NCBI GenBank assembly: GCA_017744735.1
Contig: JAGIAR010000001.1
Span: 124,001 to 188,000 of the forward strand
DNA: 64,000 nt
Reading direction: 5' to 3'
Origin: Novosphingobium sp.
Lineage (GTDB): Bacteria; Pseudomonadota; Alphaproteobacteria; Sphingomonadales; Sphingomonadaceae
Within the stretch, counting starts at the first letter, position 1. The number at the start of each line of letters is the position of its first letter. The position numbers and the translations under genes are program-made. The notes beneath the pieces are model-generated. The model was not told the DNA's origin. It worked only from the letters and a program-made list of their open reading frames with translations, and ran no database searches. Positions 28,515-38,099 of this stretch are shown here, one piece after another.

Positions 28515-28867
28515 TCCTCCACGATCTTGACCAGCCGCCGTTCGATCGGGGCGAGTACGCCAGCCAGCTCATGCCCGCGCTTCAGCACCTGGCCCTGTTC
28601 CCCGTAGAGCGTCCACATGCCCTGGCGGCTGCGCAGCGCTGGCCGCTTCTCGATCCGCGCCTGGGGGAATTCGGCGGTGCGGCGAAACGCCGCGAAGGTC
28701 GCGTAGTCCTTGGTGAAGTCCATCGCGTAGTCGCGCCATTCGCCCGCCGCGACCATCCGCCCGTAGAGATCGAGGATACGCTGGAGCTCGGCCCGTTCGA
28801 AACCGACCTGGTTGGGCGCGCGGCCGGGAAAGGGGAGGACAGACGGCGTACCGGGCACCGACGCCAT
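28511..28867 (-). CDS. DUF2794 domain protein
   Basis: A 118-residue soluble protein conserved in alphaproteobacteria. 'FERAELQRILDLYGRMVAAGEWRDYAMDFTKDYATFAAFRR' followed by 'ARIEKRPALRSRQGMWTLYGEQGQVLKRG' is the DUF2794 pattern; function is unknown. Its ATG overlaps the cysE stop (TGATG), making it the last gene of a four-gene operon DUF2066-hdaA-cysE-DUF2794. Confidence 0.88.
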   Translation of the reverse strand: MASVPGTPSVLPFPGRAPNQVGFERAELQRILDLYGRMVAAGEWRDYAMDFTKDYATFAAFRRTAEFPQARIEKRPALRSRQGMWTLYGEQGQVLKRGHELAGVLAPIERRLVKIVED

Positions 28868-29571
28868 CAGCTATCGGACCCCGTCCGCTTGCGACCGCCG
28901 GGCACCGGCTCCGCCGATCGGAGCGCGGCGACTTCGCTGCGCAATTTCGTCAGCTCGTCCTCCAGCGCGTCGATCCGGGCAAGGCCCGCCGAGGGTTCGC
29001 ACGGCTCGTCGCACGGCGTGCCGTAGGGGATGAATTCGCGCAGCCAGGTCTCGGCCGGGACCAGGGTGGAACGGGCCTTGAGCCCGATCATCGTCGCGCC
29101 TTCGGGCACGTCGTCGGTCACCACGGCATTCGCGCCGATGCGGGCGCGTTCGCCCACGGTGATCGGCCCGATCACCTGCGCGCCCGAACCGATAATCACG
29201 TTGTCCTCCAGCGTCGGGTGGCGCTTGCCGCCCTTGCCGTTGGTCGGGTTGGTGCCGCCCAGCGTGACGCATTGGTAGATCGTGACGTTGTCGCCGATCT
29301 CGGCGGTCTCGCCGATCACCGTGAAGCCGTGGTCGATGAAGAAGTTCCTGCCGATCTTCGCGCCCGGATGGATGTCGATCGCGGTGAGCCAGCGCGACCA
29401 GTGATTGACCAGACGGGCGAGGAAGAACATCCGCCGGGTGAACAGCCAATGCGCGATGCGATGATACAGCAGCGCCCAGACGCCGGGATAGAGCAGGATT
29501 TCGGCACGCGAACGCGGCGCGGGATCGCGTGCGCGGATCGAGTCCAGATAGGTTTTCAGTCCGGCGAACAT
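28867..29571 (-). CDS. cysE: Serine O-acetyltransferase
   Basis: CysE acetylates serine, the first step of cysteine synthesis. The 234-residue protein has an N-terminal helical part (YLDSIRARDPAPRSR..LLYPGVWALLYHRIAHWLF) and a left-handed beta-helix with 'DIHPGAKIGRNFFIDHGFTVIGETAEIGDNVTIYQCVTLGG'; catalytic His is in DHGF. The acidic/arginine-rich C-terminal tail may include a coiled coil (ALEDELTKLRSEVAALRS). The start is set at ATG 29569-29571 after GAGGG; an ATG 21 nt upstream lacks a ribosome site. Confidence 0.95.
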   Translation of the reverse strand: MFAGLKTYLDSIRARDPAPRSRAEILLYPGVWALLYHRIAHWLFTRRMFFLARLVNHWSRWLTAIDIHPGAKIGRNFFIDHGFTVIGETAEIGDNVTIYQCVTLGGTNPTNGKGGKRHPTLEDNVIIGSGAQVIGPITVGERARIGANAVVTDDVPEGATMIGLKARSTLVPAETWLREFIPYGTPCDEPCEPSAGLARIDALEDELTKLRSEVAALRSAEPVPGGRKRTGSDS

Positions 29572-29614
29572 AGCCCTCTGATTCTCCCTCATTTTACCGC
29601 TTTAGGCAAGAAAC

Positions 29615-30238
29615 CTAAAACAGCCGGGGCTGTTCCGCCCCGTTCACCCGCTCAAGTGCCTCGCGCCAGACCGACAGCGTCGCCGGCTGTTTCCGCTCTA
29701 GGCCGATCCGGTCGATCGTCTCGACCAGCGCCTCGAGCGCAGCGAAGCTCCGCCCGGCGCGGGGCACCAGATATGTGGTGGCGCCTTCGCCCAGCACAAG
29801 GCCGCGCTGTTCGGCATGGGCCTCGATCAGCGCCGCAGCCATCTCGTCGTCCGGTCCGCCGAGCTCAAGGTGCAGCGCGGCGCCGATGCGCGAGCGCAGA
29901 TCGGGCAAGGCGATTTCCCAGCCTTGCGCCCCGCTCACCAGCAGCAGCGGGGTGCCGCTTTCCTGCGCGCGGTTCCAGCGGTGAAACAATTCCGCCTCGT
30001 CCAACCGGTCGGCATCGTCGATCGCCACACAGGCGTTCGGGCCATGGTTCTGCGCAGCGAACCAGCGCGCCGCGAGCGACTTGCCCGAGCGCGGCGGACC
30101 GGCAAGGACGGCAGTGCGGAACGGCCAGCTCTCCGGCCTGGCAAGCGCTTCGAATGCCTGGGCGTTGGCATTGCCGAGCACGATCCTGGCGGGGCCGGCG
30201 CCGGGCCCGCCTCGCAACGGCAGGGCGATCTGGCCCAT
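29615..30238 (-). CDS. hdaA: DnaA-homologous replication regulator HdaA
   Basis: A 207-residue Hda-type AAA+ protein that, with the sliding clamp, converts DnaA-ATP to DnaA-ADP. The N terminus MGQIALPLRG carries the clamp-binding QxxLPL-type motif. The AAA+ core shows 'VLAGPPRSGKSLAARWFA' (Walker A-like) and 'CVAIDDADRLDEAELFHRWN' (Walker B), ending with the lid and a helix. Shorter than DnaA and without domain IV. It lies 4 bp downstream of the DUF2066 gene, matching the DUF2066-hda-purM neighbourhood known in gammaproteobacteria. Confidence 0.88.
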   Translation of the reverse strand: MGQIALPLRGGPGAGPARIVLGNANAQAFEALARPESWPFRTAVLAGPPRSGKSLAARWFAAQNHGPNACVAIDDADRLDEAELFHRWNRAQESGTPLLLVSGAQGWEIALPDLRSRIGAALHLELGGPDDEMAAALIEAHAEQRGLVLGEGATTYLVPRAGRSFAALEALVETIDRIGLERKQPATLSVWREALERVNGAEQPRLF

Positions 30239-30242
30239 CGCC

Positions 30243-31535
30243 CTACTTGCTGATGCCAAGGCCGCCGGCATTCTGCGCGACGTTCCAGCCGCGCGCGCGC
30301 AGGGCCGCCGCAAGGGCGCTGAGATCGCCGGAGTAGGTCACCCGCATCACCGAGACCCCGCCGATCGCAGTGCTGCTGATCCCGGCAGCGCGCACGCCCG
30401 GAGTGGCGCGCACCGCGGCCAGCGCCGCGTCCATCGCCGCGGCGGTCGGCGTGTTGAACTGGACCACGTAGGATCCCGCCGCGACCGGCGGCGGTGCCTG
30501 GCTCGGCGCCGTGGTGGGCGGGGCTTCGGTGGCGGTCTCGTCGCCGACCGTTGCCGCCGCGGCGGCTGCAGCCGCCTCGGCGCTCTGCGCATTGCGCTCG
30601 GCGGCGATCAGCGCGGCCACGGTGGGGTTGAGCTGCAGACGATCGGCACGCAGCGTCGGGTCTGGCTGCAGCAGGCCGCGGCCGAGCGCGCCGGTATAGA
30701 TCTGGTCGAAGCGCTGGATCGCCTGGGTCAGCATCGCCGGCACCTGCTGCTCATTCGCCGCGGTGAGGGAAAAGCTTTCGAGGAAGGTGTTGTCCGGGCC
30801 GTAGCGGGCGGTGAAGGTGCCTTTCACCGGGCCACCCGGCCATTGCCGCTCGAGTTCCGCGATCGGGACCAGCACATCGGCCGCGCCGAAGGAATCCAGC
30901 ACGTTGCGCCACCAGATCCGGCTGCGCCGGCCGACTTGGCCGTAATTGATCAGCAGCGAGTCGCTGCCCGCGCCCGAGGGGCGGACGTAGTCGATCGCGC
31001 TCGCCCCCGCCTGGTATTCGGCCCAGGCGCGCTGCCACGCGTTGCGCACCTCGTAGACGGTGTAGGTCCCGCCGGACTTGAGCACCGGGATCGTCAGCAT
31101 CGGCGCCGAGTGCGCCTGCGGCCCGCCCGCGCCGAGCATCGCGCCCGCCCGGGTGCGGTCGAACACCACGCCCAGCCGCGCGATATAGCGCCGCGGGCCG
31201 ATCTGCTCGTGCTCGATCACGATCGCCGACACCATGGACGACAGTTGGCTGTCGCTGATCTTCGGTCCGCCGAGCTTTTCCCAACCGAGCCGCTGGGCGA
31301 GCTGCCAGCCGTTCTCGCGCGCGTCTTCCGAGTCCTTGCCGGTGACGTTGACGTCGATTCCGCCGATCGAAATGTCGGTGGTGCTGGCGACGGCGGCGAT
31401 TCCGCGATCGCCTTCGACCTGCGCGAACAGCGCCTGCCATGCGATCGCGCCCAGCACCGCGAGGGCAAAAGCCACGGCAATCCACGCCTTCCGGCTCGGA
31501 GTGTGAAGGCGAAGGGCGGGTGCGAGCATCGTCAT
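30243..31535 (-). CDS. DUF2066 family exported/membrane protein
   Basis: A 430-residue protein with one N-terminal membrane-anchoring segment (about residues 16-34), a DUF2066-like region (about 50-230, with '[56 protein letters not shown]'), an Ala-rich linker (about 320-365), and a small C-terminal ferredoxin-like domain ('[32 protein letters not shown]'). Function unknown. Synteny with hda and divergent purM supports the family call, as the same trio occurs in Pseudomonas and relatives. Confidence 0.8.
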   Translation of the reverse strand: MTMLAPALRLHTPSRKAWIAVAFALAVLGAIAWQALFAQVEGDRGIAAVASTTDISIGGIDVNVTGKDSEDARENGWQLAQRLGWEKLGGPKISDSQLSSMVSAIVIEHEQIGPRRYIARLGVVFDRTRAGAMLGAGGPQAHSAPMLTIPVLKSGGTYTVYEVRNAWQRAWAEYQAGASAIDYVRPSGAGSDSLLINYGQVGRRSRIWWRNVLDSFGAADVLVPIAELERQWPGGPVKGTFTARYGPDNTFLESFSLTAANEQQVPAMLTQAIQRFDQIYTGALGRGLLQPDPTLRADRLQLNPTVAALIAAERNAQSAEAAAAAAAATVGDETATEAPPTTAPSQAPPPVAAGSYVVQFNTPTAAAMDAALAAVRATPGVRAAGISSTAIGGVSVMRVTYSGDLSALAAALRARGWNVAQNAGGLGISK

Positions 31536-31606
31536 CGAAGAAACCGGGGGCCTTTTGCCCAAACGGTCATGGAAATCCAAGCGCGAATGCGCCAAAGGCC
31601 ACGATC

Positions 31607-32704
31607 ATGAGTTCCAACACCCCATCCTACACCTACGAGCAGGCCGGCGTGTCGATCGATGCCGGCAATGCGCTGGTGAAGGCGATCGGCCCGCTGGTGA
31701 AGGCGACCTCGCGTCCCGGGGCCGATGTCGAGCTGGGCGGCTTCGGCGGTTTCTTCGATCCGCGCGCCGCCGGTTACACCGATCCGCTGCTGGTCGCCGC
31801 GAACGACGGCGTCGGCACCAAGGTCAAGCTGGCGATCGATTTCGACCGGCACGACCGGATCGGGATCGACCTGGTCGCGATGTGCGTCAACGACCTGATC
31901 GTGCAGGGCGCCGAGCCGCTGTTCTTCCTCGACTATTTCGCGACCGGCAAATTGGTGAACGGCGTTGCCGAGCGGGTGATCGCGGGGATCGCCGAGGGCT
32001 GCCGCATTGCCAATTGCGCGCTGATCGGGGGCGAGACCGCCGAGATGCCCGGCATGTACGGCGAAGGCGATTACGATCTTGCCGGCTTCTGCGTCGGCGC
32101 GGTCGAGCGTGGCGAGCAGTTGACCGGCGACAAGGTCGCACCCGGCCACGTGCTGCTCGGCCTCGCCAGCTCGGGCGTGCATTCGAACGGCTACTCGCTG
32201 GTCCGCCGGCTGGCCGCGGACAAGTTCTGGAAGCTCGACGAGCCCGCGCCGTTCGACGGCTCGCGCCTGCTGATCGATGCGCTCGCCGAACCGACCAGGA
32301 TCTACGTCCGCAGCCTGCTGCCGGCGATCCGCAGCGGCAAGATCGACGCCCTCGCCCATATCACCGGCGGCGGGTTGCTCGAGAACATCCCGCGGGTACT
32401 CCCCAAGGGCGCGCATGCGGTGATCGACGCCGGAAGCTGGGCGCAGCCGGGGCTGATGGGCTTCCTGCAGGCCGAGGGCAACATTGCGCCGGGCGAGATG
32501 GCCCGCACCTTCAATTGCGGCGTCGGCATGGTGCTGGCGGTGACGCCGGACCATGTCGACGCGGTGACCGCCGAGCTGACCGAAGCGGGCGAGACCGTGT
32601 TCCGCATCGGCGACGTTGTCGAAGGCCCGCGCGGCTGCACCGTCAGGGGCGGCGCCGGGGTCTGGAATTCGCCGGACGCGTGGGAAGCCTCCCACACCGC
32701 GTGA
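31607..32704 (+). CDS. purM: Phosphoribosylformylglycinamidine cyclo-ligase
   Basis: PurM closes the imidazole ring, making AIR from FGAM with ATP. The 365-residue protein has '[19 protein letters not shown]' at the N terminus, '[11 protein letters not shown]', '[11 protein letters not shown]', '[16 protein letters not shown]' and '[16 protein letters not shown]', all diagnostic. AAGG lies at good spacing before ATG 31607. It is divergent from the DUF2066 gene (71-bp gap) and followed by purN. Confidence 0.98.
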   Translation: MSSNTPSYTYEQAGVSIDAGNALVKAIGPLVKATSRPGADVELGGFGGFFDPRAAGYTDPLLVAANDGVGTKVKLAIDFDRHDRIGIDLVAMCVNDLIVQGAEPLFFLDYFATGKLVNGVAERVIAGIAEGCRIANCALIGGETAEMPGMYGEGDYDLAGFCVGAVERGEQLTGDKVAPGHVLLGLASSGVHSNGYSLVRRLAADKFWKLDEPAPFDGSRLLIDALAEPTRIYVRSLLPAIRSGKIDALAHITGGGLLENIPRVLPKGAHAVIDAGSWAQPGLMGFLQAEGNIAPGEMARTFNCGVGMVLAVTPDHVDAVTAELTEAGETVFRIGDVVEGPRGCTVRGGAGVWNSPDAWEASHTA

Positions 32705-32717
32705 TCGGGAGAGGCAT

Positions 32718-33665
32718 GTGAAGGCCAAACTCGCAATCCTCATCTCCGGCAGCGGCACCAACATGGCCGCGCTGCTCTATGCCAGTCGCCTGCCCGGTGC
32801 GGCCTACGAAGTGGTGCTGGTCGCCAGCAACGATCCCGCAGCCTCGGGCCTCAAGCTCGCCGAAGCCGAGGGTGTCCCGACCTTCGCCCTGTCGCACAAG
32901 GGCATGGCCCGCGAGGATCACGATGCGGCGATGGACGCGGCGATCCGCGCATCCGGCGCAGCCTATGTCGCGCTTGCCGGCTATATGCGCGTGCTGGGCG
33001 AACCGCTGGTGCGCGCGTGGGAAGGCCGGATGCTCAACATCCACCCTTCGCTGCTGCCGAAATACAAGGGCCTCCACACCCACGAGCGCGCGCTGGAGGC
33101 GGGCGACGGCCATGCCGGGGCCTCGGTCCACCTCGTCAGCCCCGAGCTCGACGGGGGCGAAGTGCTGGGACAGATCGAAGTCGCGATCCAGCCCGGCGAC
33201 ACGCCCGACAGCCTCGCGAAGCGCGTGCTGATCGGCGAGCACCAGCTCTATTCCCGCGTCCTCTCCGCCTATGTCGGCCGCGCCGCCGATCCGGCCTGGC
33301 TGACGCAGCAGGTGCGCGAACGCGCGCTCGCGCTGGACGAGACCGACGAGGTTCTCTCGCACGGAATGCCCTGCTTCGGCGTGATCGGCGGGAAGAAGTT
33401 CGCCTATGTCTCGAACGACCACCACGGCGACGGCAAGGTCGCGTTGCTGGTCAAGATCGGGAGCGTGGACGAGCAGGCGATGCTGATCGACCGCGACGAA
33501 GAGCGCTATTACCGCCCGGCCTATTTCGGCGACGGCTGGATCGGCATCCGCCTCGATCTCGGCGACACCGACTGGGACGACATCGCCGCCCGGCTCAGAT
33601 GGAGCTGGCGGGTCTCGGCGCCGAAGCGGCTGACGAAATTGCTCGATGCGGCGGACGGGTTCTGA
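32718..33665 (+). CDS. purN: GAR formyltransferase PurN fused to a YjbR/MmcQ-like domain
   Basis: PurN formylates GAR with 10-formyl-THF. Residues 1-195 are a full PurN: ISGSGTNM, the catalytic LNIHPSLLPKYKGLHTH (Asn107, His109), and SPELDGGEVLGQ with Asp145. The normal family length is about 190-215, but this protein is 315 residues. Residues about 210-310 ('HGMPCFGVIGGKKFAYVS..', '..RLRWSWRVSAPKRL') look like a MmcQ/YjbR (DUF419) domain with its terminal W-x-x-x-APKRL motif. Start is GTG with GGGAGAGG upstream. The role of the extra domain is unknown. Confidence 0.92.
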   Translation: MKAKLAILISGSGTNMAALLYASRLPGAAYEVVLVASNDPAASGLKLAEAEGVPTFALSHKGMAREDHDAAMDAAIRASGAAYVALAGYMRVLGEPLVRAWEGRMLNIHPSLLPKYKGLHTHERALEAGDGHAGASVHLVSPELDGGEVLGQIEVAIQPGDTPDSLAKRVLIGEHQLYSRVLSAYVGRAADPAWLTQQVRERALALDETDEVLSHGMPCFGVIGGKKFAYVSNDHHGDGKVALLVKIGSVDEQAMLIDRDEERYYRPAYFGDGWIGIRLDLGDTDWDDIAARLRWSWRVSAPKRLTKLLDAADGF

Positions 33666-33671
33666 CGCCCA

Positions 33672-33698
33672 AGGGTGACACAAGTGACACCCTGTCCG
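33672..33698 (-). repeat. 27-bp dispersed repeat, copy B
   Basis: Exact reverse complement of 16969-16995, beginning 6 bp after the purN stop. The remaining gap to 33881 holds an AT-rich stretch (33714-33745) and no gene. Together the two inverted copies flank a 16.7-kb segment. Confidence 0.8.
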
Positions 33699-33881
33699 GA
33701 TAGGCGTAACCCCAAATTATTCTATTTATAACAAATACTTGTGTTGGAAAAACCGCCCGGAGTCACACATCGTCGCGTTCGCGGAAAAACCTTCCCGCGT
33801 ATCCGCCGGATACACACGATTCGAAAGAGCCGCAGCGAAGCTATCAGCCTCCCCGGCCTGTAGGAAAGCGGTCTTTGGGGC

Positions 33882-34292
33882 CTACCGCCCCCCACCCGTC
33901 TCGATCCGGCTGAACAATTCCTGCAGCGCATCGGCGACCCACTGTTCGTTCGCATATTCGAACTCGATCGAGACCGGGCTGGCACTGGCGATCAGATAGC
34001 GGCTGCGCTCGATCGGCTCGATCTTGAACACCGCCAGCCCCGCTTCGAGGTAGATCAGCACCGCAGCCACACGGCTGGAATGGACCTTGAGGATGTAGCG
34101 CTTGATGTCCTTGGTCGCACCTTCCTCGACCAGCTCGATCTCGGGGCGGTCTTCCAGGGCCTCGAAGGCCAGCGACACCAGCCGCGCCAGCATCGGTCCG
34201 TCCTCCCGGGACCAGCGCAACTGCTCGAACTGCACCGGGTTGACCAGCGCCGAGAGCCTGTCGCATTCAACCAGGAAGGGATCTTCGGGCAC
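33882..34292 (-). CDS. Conserved sphingomonad-type protein, unknown function
   Basis: A 136-residue soluble protein of no recognised family. It starts with GTG (34290-34292) after AGAGGAAA and reads MPEDPFLVECDRLSALVNPVQF. The middle has strand-rich 'KDIKRYILKVHSSRVAAVLIYLEAGLAVFKIEPIERSRYLIAS'. No signal peptide or membrane span. It may be transcribed with the exonuclease and ndk genes upstream (99-bp gap). Confidence 0.7.
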   Translation of the reverse strand: MPEDPFLVECDRLSALVNPVQFEQLRWSREDGPMLARLVSLAFEALEDRPEIELVEEGATKDIKRYILKVHSSRVAAVLIYLEAGLAVFKIEPIERSRYLIASASPVSIEFEYANEQWVADALQELFSRIETGGGR

Positions 34293-34391
34293 GCTTTCCT
34301 CTGTCTTCGGCCAAGTGCGGCAAAGCCGGGTTGGCCCCGTCTTAACCCTAATTCCTAAAAAGAGGGTTGCTGCCGCGCGGGCGGTTCGACG

Positions 34392-34835
34392 TCATGCCAT
34401 GCGGCGTTCGTAGCCCAGCACCGCGTCGCGCAGCGCCAGCGCATCGTGATAAGCGTTGTGGGGGAATTGCGGCGAGATGCCGAAACCGTAGATGTTCGGA
34501 TCGACCAATTCGAACCGGATGCTGCGGATCGGATGCATCCGCCCCGGACCGGTGATCAGCAACAGTGCGGCATGCGAAATGTCTTCGGGCCAATCGGCCA
34601 CCAGATGCGGCGCCGGGTCGTCGGTGAGATAGTCGGAAAACCGCTGCGCTACTTCCTCGCGGCCGAGCGGGCGGGTTTCGAGCACCGGAATGACATTCTC
34701 CGCCACCCAGTCGGTCGGCGCGTCGCAGCGGATCGCCGCGTAGAACGGCGGCAGCCCGTCCTGCTCCGGGACCAGCGCCAGCGAAATCAGCTCGCCGCCG
34801 AAACCGTTGAATTCGGCGTCGAGAAAATACCGCAT
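34392..34835 (-). CDS. DEDDh-type 3'-5' exoribonuclease (Rv2179c-like)
   Basis: A 147-residue protein with a compact DEDDh exonuclease layout: D and E in MRYFLDAEFNGFGGELIS, D in LVADWPED, and H/D in HNAYHDALALRDAV. This spacing and the opening MRYF.D.EF match the small exoribonuclease family typified by mycobacterial Rv2179c. The four acidic residues and the histidine are present, so activity is likely. It follows ndk by 50 bp in the same direction. Confidence 0.78.
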   Translation of the reverse strand: MRYFLDAEFNGFGGELISLALVPEQDGLPPFYAAIRCDAPTDWVAENVIPVLETRPLGREEVAQRFSDYLTDDPAPHLVADWPEDISHAALLLITGPGRMHPIRSIRFELVDPNIYGFGISPQFPHNAYHDALALRDAVLGYERRMA

Positions 34836-34885
34836 GGCGCCCCCGGCAAAGCGAGCCCCCGCGATGGCGGGGGACTCTGGCAGTC

Positions 34886-35308
<423 letters not shown>

Positions 35309-35400
35309 GACAAATTCCTCGAAACTCTGTGCTGTGGATTTCGGGCGCGCCCCTAGCCGCCCCTGCCGCGCGGGGCAAGGCCTGCCGGACCGCCTCCGGA

Positions 35401-35850
35401 TCAGCCCTTGGTTTTGCGGGACAGCGACAGATTGGCAGTCGTGCCCCCGCCGTCCCTCGGGCCGGCGGTCAGGCTGAAATCGAGCCCGTCCTTATTGCCG
35501 CCGATCATCGCCGATTCGGGCGTCTTCATGTCCATGCCGATCTCGACGCCCGCCCTGGCGGCCTGAGCCTTGTAATAGGCAACCACCTTGTCGAGACTGT
35601 CGCCGGTGCCCATCGACAGGATCGTGACCGAGCCGTCGCCTTCCTTCAGCGTGACGTTGGAAAGCACCTCCGCCCCCGGATAGGCGGTGAAGCCGGCCGG
35701 CAGTGCCACATCGGCACTCTTGCCGGTGGTGATGGTGGACTGGCCGCCCTTGCCGTCGTTCAGCGTGATGGTCGCTTCGTCGCCGGATTTCTTGGCCGAA
35801 CCACAGGCTGCAACGGCAAGCGCGCAGCACAGTATCGCAAGCTTGTTCAT
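35401..35850 (-). CDS. Predicted lipoprotein, unknown function
   Basis: A 149-residue lipoprotein: [18 protein letters not shown] with lipobox V-A-A-C. The mature part is small and beta-rich ('[59 protein letters not shown]'), a pattern seen in uncharacterised sphingomonad periplasmic proteins in which a peptide binds or senses envelope state. ATG 35848-35850 has GGGGAG upstream. Function unknown. Confidence 0.8.
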   Translation of the reverse strand: MNKLAILCCALAVAACGSAKKSGDEATITLNDGKGGQSTITTGKSADVALPAGFTAYPGAEVLSNVTLKEGDGSVTILSMGTGDSLDKVVAYYKAQAARAGVEIGMDMKTPESAMIGGNKDGLDFSLTAGPRDGGGTTANLSLSRKTKG

Positions 35851-35929
35851 CGCCCAACTCCCCACTTGGCTGGCGGGCTTGTCCGCCGCCCGGGGGGTGC
35901 AGGTCAAGCCCGGATCGGGGCAACGCGGG

Positions 35930-36367
35930 TCATGGGCCTTCGACCCAGCGCCCGCCTTCGCGCTTCCAGAAACGGCGCTCGACATCCTCGCGCTCGCCGA
36001 GGCTGCGCCATGCGGCGCGGGCGCCGGCGAGCGTCGCCTCGCCGAACAGCAGGAAGGCGCGATCGAATGCGATACCCTCGTCGCGCCAGACCCCGTCGGC
36101 GAACATCACCAGCCGCGCACCGTTCGAGGCCTCGCAGGCGTGCGACAGCAGGATCGGCTGGCGCGCGTCGTGGGCCCCGCCGGCAAGGCCGTTGGCAAGG
36201 AAATCCGCCGGGCGTTCGCTCCACAGCGCTTCGCCGACCGACTTGAGTTGCGCCGGATCGGTGGAGACGACCAGCAGCCTGCCGCCCGTCTCCCTGATCT
36301 TCGACGCCAGCAGCGGAACCGTCTTTTCGACCGTCTCGCCGCCGAGCTGGTAGAAATCGGCGCGCAT
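35930..36367 (-). CDS. holC: DNA polymerase III chi subunit
   Basis: HolC links the clamp loader to single-strand binding protein. The 145-residue protein starts MRADFYQLGGETVEKTVPLLASKI and has 'RLLVVSTDPAQLKSVGEALWS' and 'ILLSHACEASNGARLVMFADG', the normal pattern of the alphaproteobacterial chi. It follows pepA on the same strand, as in the pepA-holC-valS order of Escherichia coli; valS is not in the window. Confidence 0.9.
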   Translation of the reverse strand: MRADFYQLGGETVEKTVPLLASKIRETGGRLLVVSTDPAQLKSVGEALWSERPADFLANGLAGGAHDARQPILLSHACEASNGARLVMFADGVWRDEGIAFDRAFLLFGEATLAGARAAWRSLGEREDVERRFWKREGGRWVEGP

Positions 36368-36402
36368 TACGCCCCGTCCGTGTTGACGCGAGAACTGCCT
36401 GT

Positions 36403-36471
36403 GTTCCTGCGAACGCAGGAACCCTCCGCCAGGTTCGCGTCATTCGCCCTGGGCCCCTGCTTTCGCAGGGG
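36403..36471. repeat. Pair of hairpins between holC and pepA
   Basis: Two perfect palindromic hairpins: GTTCCTGC-GAAC-GCAGGAAC at 36403-36422 and CCCCTGC-TTTC-GCAGGGG at 36454-36471. They share the motif CCTGC..GCAGG and look like one dispersed sphingomonad repeat element within the pepA-holC transcript. They may stabilise or end RNA. Confidence 0.7.
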
Positions 36472-36494
36472 AACAAGGTCACGAAGAGAGAACA

Positions 36495-37955
36495 TCAAGC
36501 CTCAAGATTGTCGCGCACGAAGCGGTCGAGCAGGCGCACGCCGAAGCCGGTCGCCCCCTTGTCCCAAGTGGCGCCGGGCTTGTCCACCCACACGGTGCCG
36601 GCGATGTCGAGATGCGCCCAGGGGGTGCCGGTCTCGACGAAGCGCTGGATGAACTGGGCGGCGGTGATCGACCCGCCCCAGCGGCTGCCGACGTTCTTCA
36701 TGTCGGCGATCGGCGAATCGATCATCTTGTCGTAGGCCGGGCCGATTGGCATCCGCCACAGCCCTTCGCCGGTAGCCTTGCCCGCCGCGTTGAGCTTTTC
36801 GGCGAGCGGCTCGTCGTTGCAGAACATCCCGGCATATTCGTGCGCGAGCGAGATGATGATCGCACCGGTGAGGGTTGCGAGGTCGACGATCGCGGTGGGC
36901 TGATGCTCCTTCTGGACCCAGGTGATCGCGTCGCACAGCACCAGACGCCCCTCGGCGTCGGTGTTGATCACCTCGATCGTCTGGCCCGACATCGAGGTCA
37001 CCACGTCGCCCGGACGCTGGGCATTGCCGTCGGGCATGTTCTCCACCAGGCCGCAGACCCCGACGATGTTGGCCTTGGCCTTACGCTTCGCCAGCGCGAG
37101 CAGCGCGCCCGCGACCGCGCCGGCGCCGCCCATGTCCCACTTCATGTCTTCCATGCCCGCGGCCGGCTTGATCGAGATGCCGCCGGTGTCGAAGGTCACG
37201 CCCTTGCCGACGAAGGCGACCGGCTTCTCATCCGCCGCGCCGCCGTTCCACTTGAGCGCGAGCAGGCGCGGCTTGCGCGCCGAACCCTGCGCCACGCCCA
37301 GCAGCGCGCCCATGCCGAGCGCGGCCATCTCCGTCTCGTCGAGCACGGTGATCTCGACCCCGGTGCCCTCGAAGCGCGCCTTGCAGCGTTCGACGAAGCT
37401 TTCGGGATAGATGATGTTGGCCGGCTCGGTGACGAGCTCACGGGTGAACTCGACCCCTGCGACGACGCCTTCCAGCGCATTCCATGCGGCTTCGGTGCCC
37501 GCGGGCGCGCCGGTGATCACCGCTTCGGCCAGGCTGACCTTCTGTTCGTCCTTCAGCCTGGTGCGGTAATCGTGCCGCCAGGCGCGCAGGCGCAGACCGA
37601 GCAGCACCGCGGCGGCATCTTCGGCCGAGAGCGAGGCGAGCGACAGGTCGAGCGCGATCGCGGTCTCGCCCGAGGTCAGGAACCGCGCGGACAAAGCCGC
37701 GCCGGCCTTCTCGAGTGCCGCGGTACGGTCGGCGGCGGAAGCCTGCCCCGCTCCGGCCAGCGCGAGTCGGACCACCGCGCCACCGCGGCTGACGAAGATT
37801 TCGAAGGTCTGCCCGACCTTCCCGGAAAAGCGGGCGGCCTCGGCTCCTTCGATTACCGCCGGCTCGAGATCGGCGGGCAAGGCATCCTGGTCGACGATCT
37901 GGGCGCGCAGGCGCGGAAGCCCGGCTGCGGCGGCGTCGCGAAAAGTGAACTTCAT
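36495..37955 (-). CDS. pepA: Leucyl aminopeptidase (M17)
   Basis: A cytosolic M17 zinc aminopeptidase of 486 residues that removes N-terminal residues from peptides. The metal-binding C-terminal half shows 'VGKGVTFDTGGISIKPAAGMEDMKWDMGG' and the signature NTDAEGRLVL. The N-terminal regulatory domain is intact. ATG 37953-37955 has GGAG 6 nt upstream. holC follows. Divergent from lptD across 144 bp. Confidence 0.97.
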   Translation of the reverse strand: MKFTFRDAAAAGLPRLRAQIVDQDALPADLEPAVIEGAEAARFSGKVGQTFEIFVSRGGAVVRLALAGAGQASAADRTAALEKAGAALSARFLTSGETAIALDLSLASLSAEDAAAVLLGLRLRAWRHDYRTRLKDEQKVSLAEAVITGAPAGTEAAWNALEGVVAGVEFTRELVTEPANIIYPESFVERCKARFEGTGVEITVLDETEMAALGMGALLGVAQGSARKPRLLALKWNGGAADEKPVAFVGKGVTFDTGGISIKPAAGMEDMKWDMGGAGAVAGALLALAKRKAKANIVGVCGLVENMPDGNAQRPGDVVTSMSGQTIEVINTDAEGRLVLCDAITWVQKEHQPTAIVDLATLTGAIIISLAHEYAGMFCNDEPLAEKLNAAGKATGEGLWRMPIGPAYDKMIDSPIADMKNVGSRWGGSITAAQFIQRFVETGTPWAHLDIAGTVWVDKPGATWDKGATGFGVRLLDRFVRDNLEA

Positions 37956-38099
37956 GGAAACTCCGGTCATCATCAGTGGTATAGGTGTTGCGACAGGCAG
38001 AATTGCGCATGCGCCGCAAGCAATACGTGGCGTTGCAGTTACGATCCACCGGTGCGATAGGCAACCCATGCTCCCAGCCGCGCAGCCTCGCTGCAGCAG

